The notes under the pieces: generated by a model
The model's input: only the letters and a program-made list of their open reading frames with translations
Database searches by the model: none
Told to the model about the DNA's origin: nothing
Part shown: piece by piece, positions 25,301 to 33,489 of the stretch
Layout: each line of letters begins with the position of its first letter
Numbering within the stretch: the stretch's first letter is position 1
Position numbers and translations under genes: made by a program
Source of the DNA: Panopea generosa
Lineage: Eukaryota > Mollusca > Bivalvia > Adapedonta > Hiatellidae
Assembly (NCBI GenBank): GCA_029582155.1
Contig: CM055895.1
Span: 48,022,807-48,086,806, forward strand
DNA: 64,000 bases
Reading direction: 5' to 3'

Positions 25301-28300
25301 GACGATGATGATAATGGTGTTGACGTGGATGATGATGATTATCAGATGGACATTTTTATTTCCTGTTTACACGGTGGTGTGGTAGCGACGTATCGTGTGA
25401 ACCACACGTCGAATTTACGGAAGCCTGATCCAACCTGGTGATGTCACACTATATAAAGAAAGAAATACGAAAATGAGTAATAATGGCTTACTCGACGCAG
25501 TGGGCTGCTGTTATGACACTGACGCCACCATTGCTGTTTATTACGTAAGTTCCTCCGCAGATAAGGTAGCCATCCTCTATTACGCCTACCTGGGAAAAAT
25601 AATAACATGCCGTGAGATTAGGTAGCCATCCTCTATAACGCCTACCTGGGGAAAATAATAACATGCCGTGAGATTAGGTAGCCATCCTCTATAACGCCTA
25701 CCTGGCGAAATTAATAACATGCCGTGAGATTAGGTAGCCATCCTCTATTACGCCTACCTTGGGAAAATAATAACATGCCGTAAGTTAGTAATGTCTTACT
25801 GCTGGCATCGCAGATAGGTGTTAAGCTTCAACAACTCTATTTTTTTGTACAACTATTTTCACCTTTTTCAGCTTGAAGTCGGTAGCACGTCTGACTATCA
25901 ATCCAGTGGTCGTTAGTTCGAATTTCCACCCAGCCACAGTCTCCGGGATGATTGATATACGAAATTGTATCCTCAATATCATTCGTCTCTCATCGCTTAT
26001 TTAAGTGGGTCTAGCTGATTCAAGTGGGGAAAGTTATCAGTTACTTGCGGAGACGCAGTGTGCTCGAGTACTGGTTAACCTTCCAAGATCCAAAGAAAGA
26101 GTGGTTATGTTAACTGATCGTCTGCTAGCCCTCGATGGCATAAAATGACGCTAAATATTCAGTCAATTTTTTTTCCATTTATGTTCAAAATATACCAACC
26201 TGCCAAGGAAAGTCTCCTGAACGGGCGTTGACACCGCCAATAATATATGTGGCTGCTAGTCTCGGGGTGGGGTCAAACGGGGACTGTCCGCAGGTCTGTG
26301 TCCTTACAGCTAAAAGGGGACACAGCATATATTTTTTATCTAACGAGCTTTACAGTCAGTAACTGTATTCAGACTTCAGAAAAAAAATCAAGGAGCATGA
26401 ATATCTTTCCTATAGATGTTACATTAAAATAGTAATAGCATAGTTCTTTTAAAAAAAAGGTTTGGAGCTGTTCTGACACTTTTATGCTAAGAGAATGCTA
26501 ATTTGGACGATATATCCAAAAACAAAATTATCAATAACTTAAAAAAGTATATTGTTAATTTAAATTATTAAAATTATACGCATATTTAAAAAAATAACAG
26601 TTTTAGCCCAAACAATTATATTTTTTAAAAGTTTGTATTTATTTTTAAATGTTCATATTTTCAACTTAAGATTCAACCATGTTCTTTCAACATCAAACTT
26701 TTTCACAATCCTCTGTTAAACTGGACAATCCTTCGATGTTTAAAAAAATGCCAAAATAAAGCCCTTATGAGCTCGTACATTACTGATATCCAGTTTCAGA
26801 TTATCTTTTCTAGTGTTGTCCGCAGAACAGTTGAATTTTAGTTCAGTAAAATTTATATAGGGTACGATCCTTAACTTATTTTTTGGAATACATATTATAC
26901 ATATATATAATCCACGAAACGCCTTCTGCCCAGAACTCAACCATAGTGTCCTTATAAAGTGCCTTTTTTCAAACATAATACGGTAGTTCGCGGCGTTCCT
27001 ACCTTATTTCTTTACATCTGGCGAAATGTATCAATAATCTGTTTACTTACACTATTAAGTATCAGCTTTCGTTTGATCGTTTTTTGTATTATACCCATTC
27101 TTTCCATTATATCATTTATTCTGGAACGTGACATCTTAGAAAATACATGGAAGGAAATAAACTGTTTTATTTTTGTCAGTCTGTTTTTACAGCACACCAT
27201 TCTTGTCAAACGGTTCTCACAAAAAATATTGGATGACTAGCTTACATCTATAGATAAAAATGAAATTGTTGGTACATTATATCTTGATTTGTCCAAGGCC
27301 TTCGTCTTAGTTGACCATGACGTACTTGTTCAAAAATTGAAAATGTACAAGTTAAACAGAAATACGATAAAGTGGTTTTCCTCATATTTAGAAAATAGAA
27401 GTCATTATACTCAAGTTTCTGGTATAACTTCAGAGTCCCGCATAGTAAAAGCTTGTGTACCTCAGGGCTCCGTCTTAGGCCCCTTTTATTTTTAATATTC
27501 ATAAATGACTGGCCATTATCTGTTCAAAATACTGTCGTTGATATGTTTGCAGACGATACTACCCTCTCAGTTTCAAATAATTCTCGGCCAAGTGTTTTTG
27601 AATTGAATGCTTAACAATGGGTCTCAATAATGTTGATGCATGGTGTGTAGCTAATCGCATGACTATCAATGCAGCGTAATCTAAAGTAATGTATATTTCT
27701 TCCAAAAGCAAAGTTAACAGCATATGTAATGACTTTCACCTAATTCATTACAAAGATGAACTTATTAATATAAGAATACATGAAAAATTACTTGGAGTTA
27801 TGATTGATAATACACTGTCCTGGCATATTCAAGTCGACAATGTTATAAAGAAATGTAATTCATTACTTTATCTTCTGTCTCGCATCAACGCATTTCTTGC
27901 AGTACCAATGCGTAAGTTGTTTTGCAATGCTTACATTTATTGTTGTGTTATTTGGGGAAATTGTAATGTTTTACTTGTAGATAAAATTGCTATGTTTCAA
28001 AAGAGAGCTGCTTATTCTCGATAAAAAAATTGCGGTATTCCCTCTACATAATTATTCATAGAGCTTAAATGGAGGACGTTTCCAGAAAGAGTTAAATTTC
28101 AAAAAGCAGTACTATTGTATAAATCATTAAATGACCAGGCCCCTGCATTTCTCAAAGATGTATGTACTGTAACAGCTAATGTTAATACACGCACATTACG
28201 GTCATCCTTTAATCCACAGTTGTATTCTCCTACGTCACGGTCTAATTCTGAAATGTTTCGAAATTCGTTTGCTTATGTGGAACTCTATTCCGTCCTATAT

Positions 28301-30731
28301 AAAAAATGCAAATTATATTAATCAGCTCAATGCTTTATATTTACAATGGAGTAACATTTCTTAGCAACTGTAATAAATCGGGTAGCTCCCTGATATAAAT
28401 TCACACACACATATGTATATATATATATATATATACTTGTTTACTTTTTTGGTTTATACGTTAAATTAATGCTGTACTTTGTAAATATGTTGAGGGCCTC
28501 ATGGAAGATTGAATTTATTCAAATGAATTATCTCGTTAATAAAAGTATTTATTATTAATATTATCAATTCATTATTATTATTATTATTATTAATATTATT
28601 TTTATTATTATTATTATTAATATCTTAATAAAAAATACTTATTTCAAAGATAATATAAATTACGTTTTACCTATATTAAAATTCTAATTTTATCACAGGA
28701 AATAAAATAAGTAATTTAAAAATGTTATTAATATTGACCATTTTTATAAGAAAAAAAATGGTGATAATCGTCCGAAAAACCCGTACCGCTTGGGGACACT
28801 GTTACCGAGATTCTGCATGACATTTACTAATTTTTTGATAAAACAAAGCTTAAACGAAAACTGACACTCCATAGTATGTGTCTACATACTTTTGATAATT
28901 TACACCAGATGCAAAAAAAAATCAGACAGGAACGCCGCTAACTTACGGTATCCCGTTGGGGCCATCGCGGCATATTTATTAAATTAAGTCAAGTCGAAAC
29001 AACGAAACTACGATGGTGAAAAGTCGAAACAACGTTGGTAAAAAGTCGAAACAACGAAACAATCGAGCTAAAATAAAATAAGAATAGATTTCTTTAAAAT
29101 TATATTGAGTTCCAGGTTCTATAACTTTGATGTTACAGGGGAGTAAAACATGGCCCTTTTGACCAATGATTACTCAGCACTACCTTAGAAAAATACATGA
29201 TGGTAAATACGAAAATAATAGCCAAGTAAATATTCAGACCGATACTTTCTTTATTGCATTAGGGACGTAACTCTGGTAAATGCCGGAAAGATACCCCATT
29301 TGTCATATTTATTGTGTTTTTTTTTGTAAAACAGCGTGCCAAGTATTCTCAAGATTCGTTTTTTTTTCGGTATCATGGAAAAAAAGTAATGGGTAATTAA
29401 ATTTGTAGTTGTTCATTTGGGTTTTTATGTTGGATTTTTTATAATTCACTAACTAGCGTGTGTCTTCACTGTTAATACTTTCTCAAACACGTCGTTTCAG
29501 ACAGTAGTGTTTGTGTTGGGGGATTTAATATCTTTACCTGGAAATGCGTTAATCTTGATTATATTCGTAAACGGGATTGCAACATACCATATGTCCCTTT
29601 AATTTATCCATAGGTATGCACCACTCCATAGCATAAATACACGTGGGTTCATCACCGCGATACATTTAAGGTTATGGTGGTAAACATACACTAGAACACT
29701 GAGCCAAATTTCTAAATGGTCACCCACATCTTGTTAGCATTTCCCAAAAATTGAAATAGCAAACAGAGCAACTAGAAGTAGACCGTTTACAAATATTCAT
29801 TGCTATTATTGTATGAACAATTCATTACAGTAACGTTATAAATGAAAAGGTTACATCATTGTGACGAGTAAAAACCTCAGTTCGAAAACCCACACATTTT
29901 TTATTGGCTTTAATTAATAGGAAAAATATAAAATCATACTATCGTGCTATTTCAATATCTTATAATGTAATAAGGTAACACATGAACTAATGAAAGGGTG
30001 TGTGTCCCTGCGATGCATTAGATATGTTATTATCCAATAATTAGATATGTTTCGTCATTAATTTTTCTAAAATTCATTTTTAAAACCAGTTTCCGTCCAA
30101 AAATGCGTTTTCTATGGAATTTGAATTCGAATTTTAAATTATTATGACTTTTGGTTTGCGGGTTACAAAATTTAAACCTACACAACTTCATGGTTGTAAT
30201 TTTCATAATATGTTTATGTCTATCTTATAAAATGCAGTTTTAAAAACAATAAAATGTATGTATATATGTGTCACAGTTTACAGGAAATATATTTTAAGAA
30301 TTTCAGGCGATCAATATGAAAATTGGTGAAGTGTATATTCGCAGCATTTCTAGCAACACGTATGAAAGATACGTATACTATACTTATATATACTGGATTT
30401 CAACACATTCTGATGGAAAGTGTTTTATGAGTGGCAACCTTAAAAATAAGCAAACTAAATATAATAATAGCATTTAAGGAGCTGTTAAAATACTGTAAAA
30501 ATATCAATCCGACCAGAACGCAGAAAATATGCACATATTCATTTGATTTTTGTACTGTCCACAAAGTATCATTGTCTTAAGCTAATAATCTATTTGTTTC
30601 ATTCTCGCAGTTAATTCCAATTTATATTTTGGATATAGATAAAAAGATCGAAATTTGCAATCATATTTGAAACATGCCAATATAAACCTGAACTCACCAG
30701 TAACCAAACTGAATAGAATTAAAAAAATCAT
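7351..30731 (-). CDS. Protease gene 1: secreted trypsin-like S1 serine protease, 8 exons, 266 aa
   Basis: Coding exons, in transcription order, are 30731-30698, 26309-26200, 25589-25492, 24971-24829, 23111-22989, 18351-18212, 12701-12647 and 7448-7351 (801 bases with stop). All introns are GT-AG and all phases join. The product has a signal peptide (about residues 1-15), a short propeptide with Cys18, an ATY/IIGG activation site at 33/34, and the triad His78 (TAAHC), Asp124 (NDIA) and Ser219 (GDSGGP). Asp213, Gly240 and Gly250 match chymotrypsin positions 189, 216 and 226, which predicts cleavage after Arg or Lys; a digestive or extracellular role is inferred. Eight cysteines fit pairs 18-147, 59-79, 190-206 and 215-243. 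The common 136-201 disulfide is absent. Introns total about 22.6 kb, mostly tandem repeats. Confidence 0.93.
7835..12635. repeat. 40-bp minisatellite array, about 118 copies, filling intron 7 of gene 1
   Basis: The consensus unit is 40 bases and contains AGCAGAAATGTATTAATATA then GATGGATAGACGCAGTCCTG; a 46-base variant adds GCATGG. Higher-order duplication is visible: the run around 8222-8750 recurs about 649 bases later, and a segment at 11452 recurs near 11779. A pure (AT)n tract is embedded at about 11939-11980. The array ends within about 20 bases of the exon 7 donor. Open frames inside it are not genes. Confidence 0.97.
12647..12701 (-). CDS. Gene 1 exon 7 (catalytic Ser)
   Basis: Encodes [18 protein letters not shown] plus one base. 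Ser219 is the nucleophile. Position 201 is Ala, not Cys. The donor is GTATGT, and the minisatellite begins almost immediately beyond it. Confidence 0.95.
12702..14721. other. Intron 6 of gene 1, distal part; no gene recognised
   Basis: Mostly AT-rich. Around 12785-12965 there are fragments such as TTGTTTCGACTT that resemble the palindromic family G element. A locally GC-rich patch at about 13620-13990 holds a perfect 14-base palindrome (CCTCCGTACGGAGG) and short open frames on both strands. I do not recognise these as a protein; they may be part of a dispersed repeat. Confidence 0.4.
14722..16432. repeat. 1.7-kb compound trinucleotide tract (TAG/GTT/GTG/GCA)
   Basis: It starts as nearly pure (TAG)n and passes into alternating runs of GTT, GTG, GGTAGT and GGCAGT. 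A pure (GTT)n stretch occupies about 15385-15475. A segment ending GTTGCATTGTAGTGGCAATG recurs with an offset of 299 bases (15621 and 15920), so a roughly 300-base block was duplicated. Long low-complexity open frames exist on both strands because the period is three; none is a credible gene. Confidence 0.95.
16460..17060 (-). mobile_element. Dispersed repeat family I, minus orientation
   Basis: Matches 41290-41765 in reverse orientation over several hundred bases. Shared pieces include CAGTTTAAAGATGCGTAGTG, ATATGAGAACA and GTTCCAGAAGTGC. Each copy sits in an intron of a protease gene, but in different introns and opposite orientations, so it moved independently. An open frame of 134 codons here is only weakly matched in the other copy and is probably incidental. 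Confidence 0.65.
17195..17560. other. Intron 6 block of gene 1 homologous to intron 6 of gene 2
   Basis: Aligns in the same orientation with 38265-38690 of gene 2. Shared landmarks in the same order include CACTGACYCCGTATTGC, GTGATTTCATTTT-like sequence, a TTTCRATTTGATCC motif, and a final GGATTTT...ATGATAWTGAGAT segment. Both blocks lie a few hundred bases downstream of exon 6. Inheritance from the gene duplication explains position, orientation and order together. Confidence 0.7.
18212..18351 (-). CDS. Gene 1 exon 6 (S1 site Asp and 168-182 disulfide)
   Basis: Encodes residues 171-216, including [25 protein letters not shown] and KDACQ. Asp213 is the primary specificity residue. Cys190-Cys206 form the 168-182 disulfide. 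The exon ends in phase 0 on a CAG/GTAAG donor. Confidence 0.95.
18752..20535. mobile_element. Dispersed repeat element with internal 168-bp tandem units
   Basis: It begins with AAGTGTCACATGCCCCCCAA and ends in TTTTGGGGGCATAAAA after a GACGGA-rich stretch, so the ends carry a short inverted ATGCCCCCAAA motif. Inside, TCTATGCATGACAAAGTTAC recurs at 19721, 19889, 20057, 20225 and 20393, exactly 168 bases apart, with older diverged copies upstream. A truncated relative of the left end lies at 56200-56600. The long open frame at 19724-20590 exists only because 168 is a multiple of three. Confidence 0.8.
20655..22205. repeat. 27-bp minisatellite array, about 57 copies, intron 5 of gene 1
   Basis: The unit is GAGCACTGAAGTGGTATGGT then CACGAGC, 27 bases. 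A block containing GGGCTCAGGCGAATACTG and GATGAGCAATGAAGTTGTTG near 20945-21070 recurs about 352 bases later, indicating higher-order duplication. Minus-strand open frames here are repeat translations. Confidence 0.95.
22261..22825. mobile_element. Mariner-like MITE, 565 bp, with 18-bp perfect terminal inverted repeats
   Basis: The ends are CGAGGGGCGTTCAATAAG and its exact reverse complement, each flanked by a TA dinucleotide (22259-22260 and 22826-22827). The TA target duplication and the end sequence fit the Tc1/mariner superfamily. I see no transposase frame, so the element is non-autonomous or heavily decayed. It lies in intron 5 of gene 1, just after the 27-bp array. Confidence 0.8.
22989..23111 (-). 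CDS. Gene 1 exon 5
   Basis: Encodes residues 130-169, including [20 protein letters not shown] and [13 protein letters not shown]. Cys147 is the partner of propeptide Cys18. No Cys occurs at chymotrypsin position 136, before SGWG. Confidence 0.95.
23381..23606. repeat. (CATT)n with (CATC)n core microsatellite
   Basis: About 225 bases of ATTC tetramers interrupted by a pure CATC block near 23456-23484 and a shorter one near 23548. It is open in all plus-strand frames and non-coding. Confidence 0.97.
23607..23890. other. Intron 4 block of gene 1 homologous to intron 4 of gene 2
   Basis: Shares GACAAAGTGAAAGTAGACTT, CAAAATGTTC and AATACATCAATAAT in the same order and orientation with 40695-41165 in gene 2. 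A third copy is at 50095-50666. It lies between the (CATT)n tract and a SINE. Confidence 0.7.
24000..24102 (-). repeat. tRNA-derived SINE, family C
   Basis: The minus strand shows GCTAGCTCAGTCGGTAACAC (A box) and GTCGTGAGTTCGAATGATC (B box). It matches the head at 7022-7130. Intron 4 of gene 1. Confidence 0.6.
24599..24795 (+). repeat. tRNA-derived SINE, family B, ending 34 bases from exon 4
   Basis: The head GGTAGAGCATCAGACCCATG and the body motifs GCTTGGTACACAGGCTC, CTTCGAGCGTGATTTG and TTAAATAATTAAGTT are shared with copies at 49329, 51186 and 62341. It is antisense to the protease and stops just short of the exon 4 donor at 24828. Confidence 0.75.
24829..24971 (-). CDS. Gene 1 exon 4 (catalytic Asp)
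   Basis: Encodes residues 82-128, including [13 protein letters not shown] and TMSNDIAII. Asp124 is the triad Asp. Phase 2 in, phase 1 out. The donor is G/GTAAAA. Confidence 0.95.
25028..25345. repeat. (GAT)n and (GAG)n degenerate microsatellite
   Basis: GATGATGAT-type triplets surround a pure GAG run at about 25241-25283, next to GCT triplets near 25145. Acidic and Met-rich translations in plus frames are artefacts. It lies in intron 3 of gene 1. Confidence 0.9.
25492..25589 (-). CDS. Gene 1 exon 3 (catalytic His)
   Basis: Encodes residues 49-80, including [16 protein letters not shown] and VITAAHCV. His78 is the triad His, and Cys59-Cys79 correspond to 42-58. The exon starts in phase 0 and ends in phase 2. 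Its first 26 bases are part of the 56-bp tandem repeat that extends upstream. Confidence 0.95.
25564..25787. repeat. Four 56-bp tandem copies spanning the exon 3 splice acceptor
   Basis: AGGTAGCCATCCTCTATTAC begins at 25564, 25620, 25676 and 25732 (small substitutions between copies). Each copy holds 30 bases of intron end with an AG acceptor plus the first 26 bases of exon 3 (minus strand). The authentic exon uses the most 3' copy. Splicing to the next two acceptors would add 56 or 112 bases and shift the frame; using the most distal adds 168 bases, but a TAG occurs in that frame. Confidence 0.93.
25868..26000 (+). repeat. tRNA-derived SINE, family C
   Basis: GTCGGTAGCACGTCTGACTA (end of A box) and CGTTAGTTCGAATTTCCAC (B box) are followed by CCACAGTCTCCGGGATGATT, which matches the post-head sequence of the minus-strand copy at 7022-7130. 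Intron 2 of gene 1. Confidence 0.6.
26200..26309 (-). CDS. Gene 1 exon 2 (propeptide and mature N terminus)
   Basis: Encodes residues 13-48: [11 protein letters not shown], then [18 protein letters not shown]. Ile34 would be the new N terminus (Ile16 of chymotrypsin), and P1 is Tyr33. Cys18 probably tethers the propeptide to Cys147. Confidence 0.95.
26310..27245. other. Intron 1 of gene 1, proximal part; no gene recognised
   Basis: AT-rich. Near 26980-27005 a short stretch (minus strand GGAACGCCGCGAACTACCG) resembles the edge of the family G repeat at 28925. Short open frames on both strands show no family motif. Confidence 0.35.
27246..28330 (+). pseudogene. Decayed non-LTR (jockey/CR1-type) reverse transcriptase fragment
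   Basis: Three successive open pieces (about 27262-27495, 27540-27600 and 27689-28024, then 28115-28321) carry RT landmarks in order: YLDLSKAF with [13 protein letters not shown], the catalytic [14 protein letters not shown] with LSWH, and a FQKRAA-like stretch. Stops and frameshifts separate them. The endonuclease and N-terminal part are missing, as is usual for 5'-truncated LINEs. It lies in intron 1 of gene 1, antisense to the gene. Confidence 0.88.
28380..28625. repeat. LINE 3' tail region with (AT)n and (ATT)n tracts
   Basis: The sequence after the RT fragment contains GAGGGCCTCATGGAAGATTG, typical of jockey-like 3' UTRs. It is flanked by an (AT)n run at about 28412-28433 and ATT triplets at 28574-28622. 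Confidence 0.6.
28925..29070. mobile_element. Dispersed repeat family G (AAGTCGAAACAACG motifs)
   Basis: Three copies of AAGTCGAAACAACG lie within 29000-29060, next to GGAACGCCGCTAACTTACGG and GGCCATCGCGGCATATTTAT. The 52388-52515 copy has matching pieces in reverse order, including an AACGGGACACCGTA relative. Confidence 0.55.
29071..30580. other. Intron 1 of gene 1, distal part; nothing recognised
   Basis: About 1.5 kb of AT-rich sequence with homopolymer runs, no reading frame of note, no tRNA-like head and no tandem repeat seen. Confidence 0.4.
30698..30731 (-). CDS. Gene 1 exon 1 (signal peptide)
   Basis: ATG at 30731 begins [11 protein letters not shown] plus one base, with donor G/GTGAGT. 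Joining to exon 2 makes Ala12. It has the same 34-base length and phase as gene 2 exon 1, which supports this start. Confidence 0.88.
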
Positions 30732-30774
30732 GTTTCCTTCCCAATGTTTTAAACCACAATAAATGTACAAATAA

Positions 30775-30781
30775 CTTTATA
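30775..30781 (-). promoter_or_regulatory. TATA-like box of gene 1
   Basis: TATAAAG on the minus strand, about 45 bases upstream of the ATG. The spacing is similar to the boxes at 5197 and 47087. Confidence 0.5.
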
Positions 30782-31065
30782 GTTAAAGTATTCGTCAACA
30801 TGCAAGGATTCAATAATTCAGCGCTAAATGAGGTTGTCCACGAGGTCATTTGACCAGATCGTGTCATATAAAATGAGTTTATGCAATTATATCTAATTAT
30901 GATGTGAAGTTACCCCTGCTTTGACTATTACATACAGGTATTGGATAATGTGATGTTAGAATAAGACACACATGGGGTCATCACAATTGTGCTGTGAACT
31001 TTCAACAGTAACAATAGGCGTCCAGTACTCTTGATCTGCAAGTAAATGTAGTTCCTCTTCTCCTC

Positions 31066-31132
31066 TTCCTCCTCCTCCTCCTTCTTCTTCTTCTTTTTCT
31101 TCTTCTTCTTCTTCTTCTTCTTCTTCTTCTGG
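31066..31132. repeat. Polypyrimidine (TCC)n(TTC)n tract
   Basis: CTCCTCCTCC passes into a run of TTC triplets on the plus strand, directly before LINE debris. Confidence 0.9.
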
Positions 31133-31189
31133 ATTTCAGAACTCGATCATTCTTGACCATTTTAAGAAGCTGCTAGACATACTTTCGAT

Positions 31190-31372
31190 AAAAAATACGT
31201 TACTCATTCTACAAAATTATTCACTAAGCTTATATGGATGACGTTTCCTAAAAAAAAAATGGTTAAATTTCAAAACGTAGTACTCACGTATAAATCATTT
31301 AAAGACAGGCTCCTGCATATCTCAAAGATTTATTTACTGTAACAGCTAATGTTCATACACGCACATTACGGG
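31190..31372 (+). pseudogene. Second fragment of the same LINE 3' region
   Basis: Matches 28030-28205 (for example TGTAACAGCTAATGTTMATA and CACGCACATTACGG) with scattered indels. The match stops abruptly where the 38-bp array begins. Confidence 0.75.
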
Positions 31373-32416
31373 AGCCCTATGCGTTAAGCCTCGACGTATA
31401 GTTCCCGGGAGCTCTTAAGCCTCGACGTATAGTTCCCGGGGAGCCCTATGCGTTAAACCTCGACGTATAGCTCCCGCGGTGCCCTATGCGTTAAGCCTCG
31501 ACGTATAGTTCCCGGGGAGCACTATGCGTTAAGCCTCGACGTATAGCTCCCGGGAGCTCTATGCGTTAAGCCTCGACGTATACTAGTAGTTCCCGGGGAG
31601 CCCTATGCGTAAAGTCTCGACGTATAGCTCCCGGGGTGCCCTATGCGTTAAGCCTCGACGTATAGTTACCGGGGAGCCCTATGCGTTAAGCCTCGACGTA
31701 TAGCTCCCGGGAGCTCTATGCGTTAAGCCTCGACGTATACTAGAAGTTCCCGGGGAGCCCTATACGTTAAGTCTCGACGTATAGCTCCCATGGTGCCCTA
31801 TGCGTTAAGCCTCGGCGTATAGCTCCCGGGGAGCTCTATGCGTTAAGCCTCGACGTATAGCTCCCGGGGTGCCCTATGCGTTAAGCCGCGACGCATAGCT
31901 CCCGGGGAGCTCTATGCGTTAAGCCTCGACGTATAGCTCCCGGGGTGCCCTATGCGTTAAGCCGCGACGCATAGCTCCCGGGGAGCTCTATGCGTTAAGC
32001 CTCGACGTATAGTTCCCGGGGTGCCCTATGCGTTAAGCCTCGACGCATAGCTCCCGGGGAGCTCTATGCGTTAAGCCTCGACGCATAGCTCCCGGGGTGC
32101 CCTATGCGTTAAGCCTCGACGCATAGCTACCGGGGAGCTCTATGCGTTAAGCCTCGACGCATAGCTACCGGGGAGCTTTATGCGTTAAGCCTCGGCGTAT
32201 AGCTCCCGGGGTGCCCTATGCGTTTAGCCTCGACGTATAGCTCCCGGGGATCTCTATGCGTTAAGCCTCGACGTATAGCTCCCGGGAAGCCGTATGTGTT
32301 AAGCCTCGGCGTATAGCTCCCGGGGAGCCGTATGCATTAAGCCTCGACGTATAACTCCCGGGAAGCTGTATGCGTTCAGCCTCGACGTATAGCTCCCAGG
32401 ATGCCCTATGCGTCAA
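31373..32416. repeat. GC-rich 38-bp palindromic minisatellite, about 27 copies
   Basis: The unit contains CTATGCGTTAAGCCTCGACG then TATAGCTCCCGGGGAGCT-type sequence. Two dyads lie in each unit: CTATGCG with CGCATAG around an 11-base spacer, and AGCTCCC with GGGAGCT. It is strikingly GC- and CpG-rich against AT-rich surroundings. It lies in the spacer between genes 1 and 2. Confidence 0.95.
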
Positions 32417-33254
32417 ATATACATATCAACTTTAAAACAGATCTGAAATTTTGACGCATATACTGACTGTCACGTTATTTCCTAGACCCTAAACGCCATT
32501 ATTATCATAATTATAAAGTGTCTAATTGTCCATCAGCACTGTTGTTTAAATATACACTAAAGAACCATATCTATAATAAAATTAGGATTTTCCTTTTGTT
32601 TAATGATCATTTTGTTTAATAATAATATTGCTATCCCTATATTCGGTATTAGCACCGCTTGTACGACGACGGATTAGTGTATTTTCTTTTAACTTAACTC
32701 CGGAAATTGGACCACCAGTTGGTCCCGTCATTCTTTTTCACTTTTCTATTTTTTTCAGGTGAAAGTAAGCAAGTCATTGGGCGTTTATAAAGTGTGTACA
32801 AGGCGGTCTTTGTTGATTAGGTGTTAATTGTCATTTAGCATCTCGGTTACATCAGTGTCATAAAATATGTTTCATGTGTGCAATGTATAAGTGAAAGAAG
32901 AATGCATTTATTCTTAATAAATTAGACATCATTCAATTATACACTATAGTTGCATTATTTAATCATTGAAAGAGGTGTTGTTTTGAATTTCATCCTGCAT
33001 AAAGTAATATTTTATATTGTATATTTCAATAATTGAGTCACTGTTAATGGAGAAAATTATGATGAATATAATGATGATGACTGTGATACTGATGGTGATG
33101 ATAATGAGGATGGTGAAGACAATGTTAAAAATGAAGATAATAATAGTGAAATCGTCAGCAGTGATGATTGTTATCGTTGTTGTTGTGGAAGAAGTGGTAG
33201 ATGTTGTACTTGTTCTATAGATGTCTTAATTAATATTGAGGTCGATATATCCAA
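32417..33254. other. Intergenic; no gene recognised
   Basis: AT-rich, with a degenerate GATGATG-type triplet stretch at about 33056-33210. No motif-bearing open frame. Confidence 0.4.
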
Positions 33255-33372
33255 ATCGAAGAGCTCTATGTGGGAGTATGGGGCATATTGACGCATGGTG
33301 CTCCCCGCCGTCGGGAGCTCTATGCGGTTTTATAATCGACGTGTAAAGCCCCTCGAGGAGCTCTATGCGGTA
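33255..33372. repeat. Diverged outlying copies of the 38-bp palindromic repeat
   Basis: GAGCTCTATGCGG and GGGAGCTCTATGCGG recur, with CGACGTGTAAAG in place of the usual CGACGTATAG. Three degraded units lie about 840 bases beyond the main array. Confidence 0.75.
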
Positions 33373-33489
33373 TCACAGGGCATTTCACAACAATGCTAGT
33401 ATACTAGTAGCATGTGGGTAAAAATAGCATTTGTAGGAATCATTGGATGTAGCTACTGGTTTCAATGTTAGATTATGATTTTGTTTGTT

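Noticed and set aside
25142-25441. Acidic Asp/Glu-rich plus-strand frame
   Set aside because: GAT/GAG microsatellite inside intron 3 of the antisense protease gene.
27246-28330. Active reverse transcriptase gene
   Set aside because: Frameshifts and stops separate the motifs and the N-terminal endonuclease is absent.
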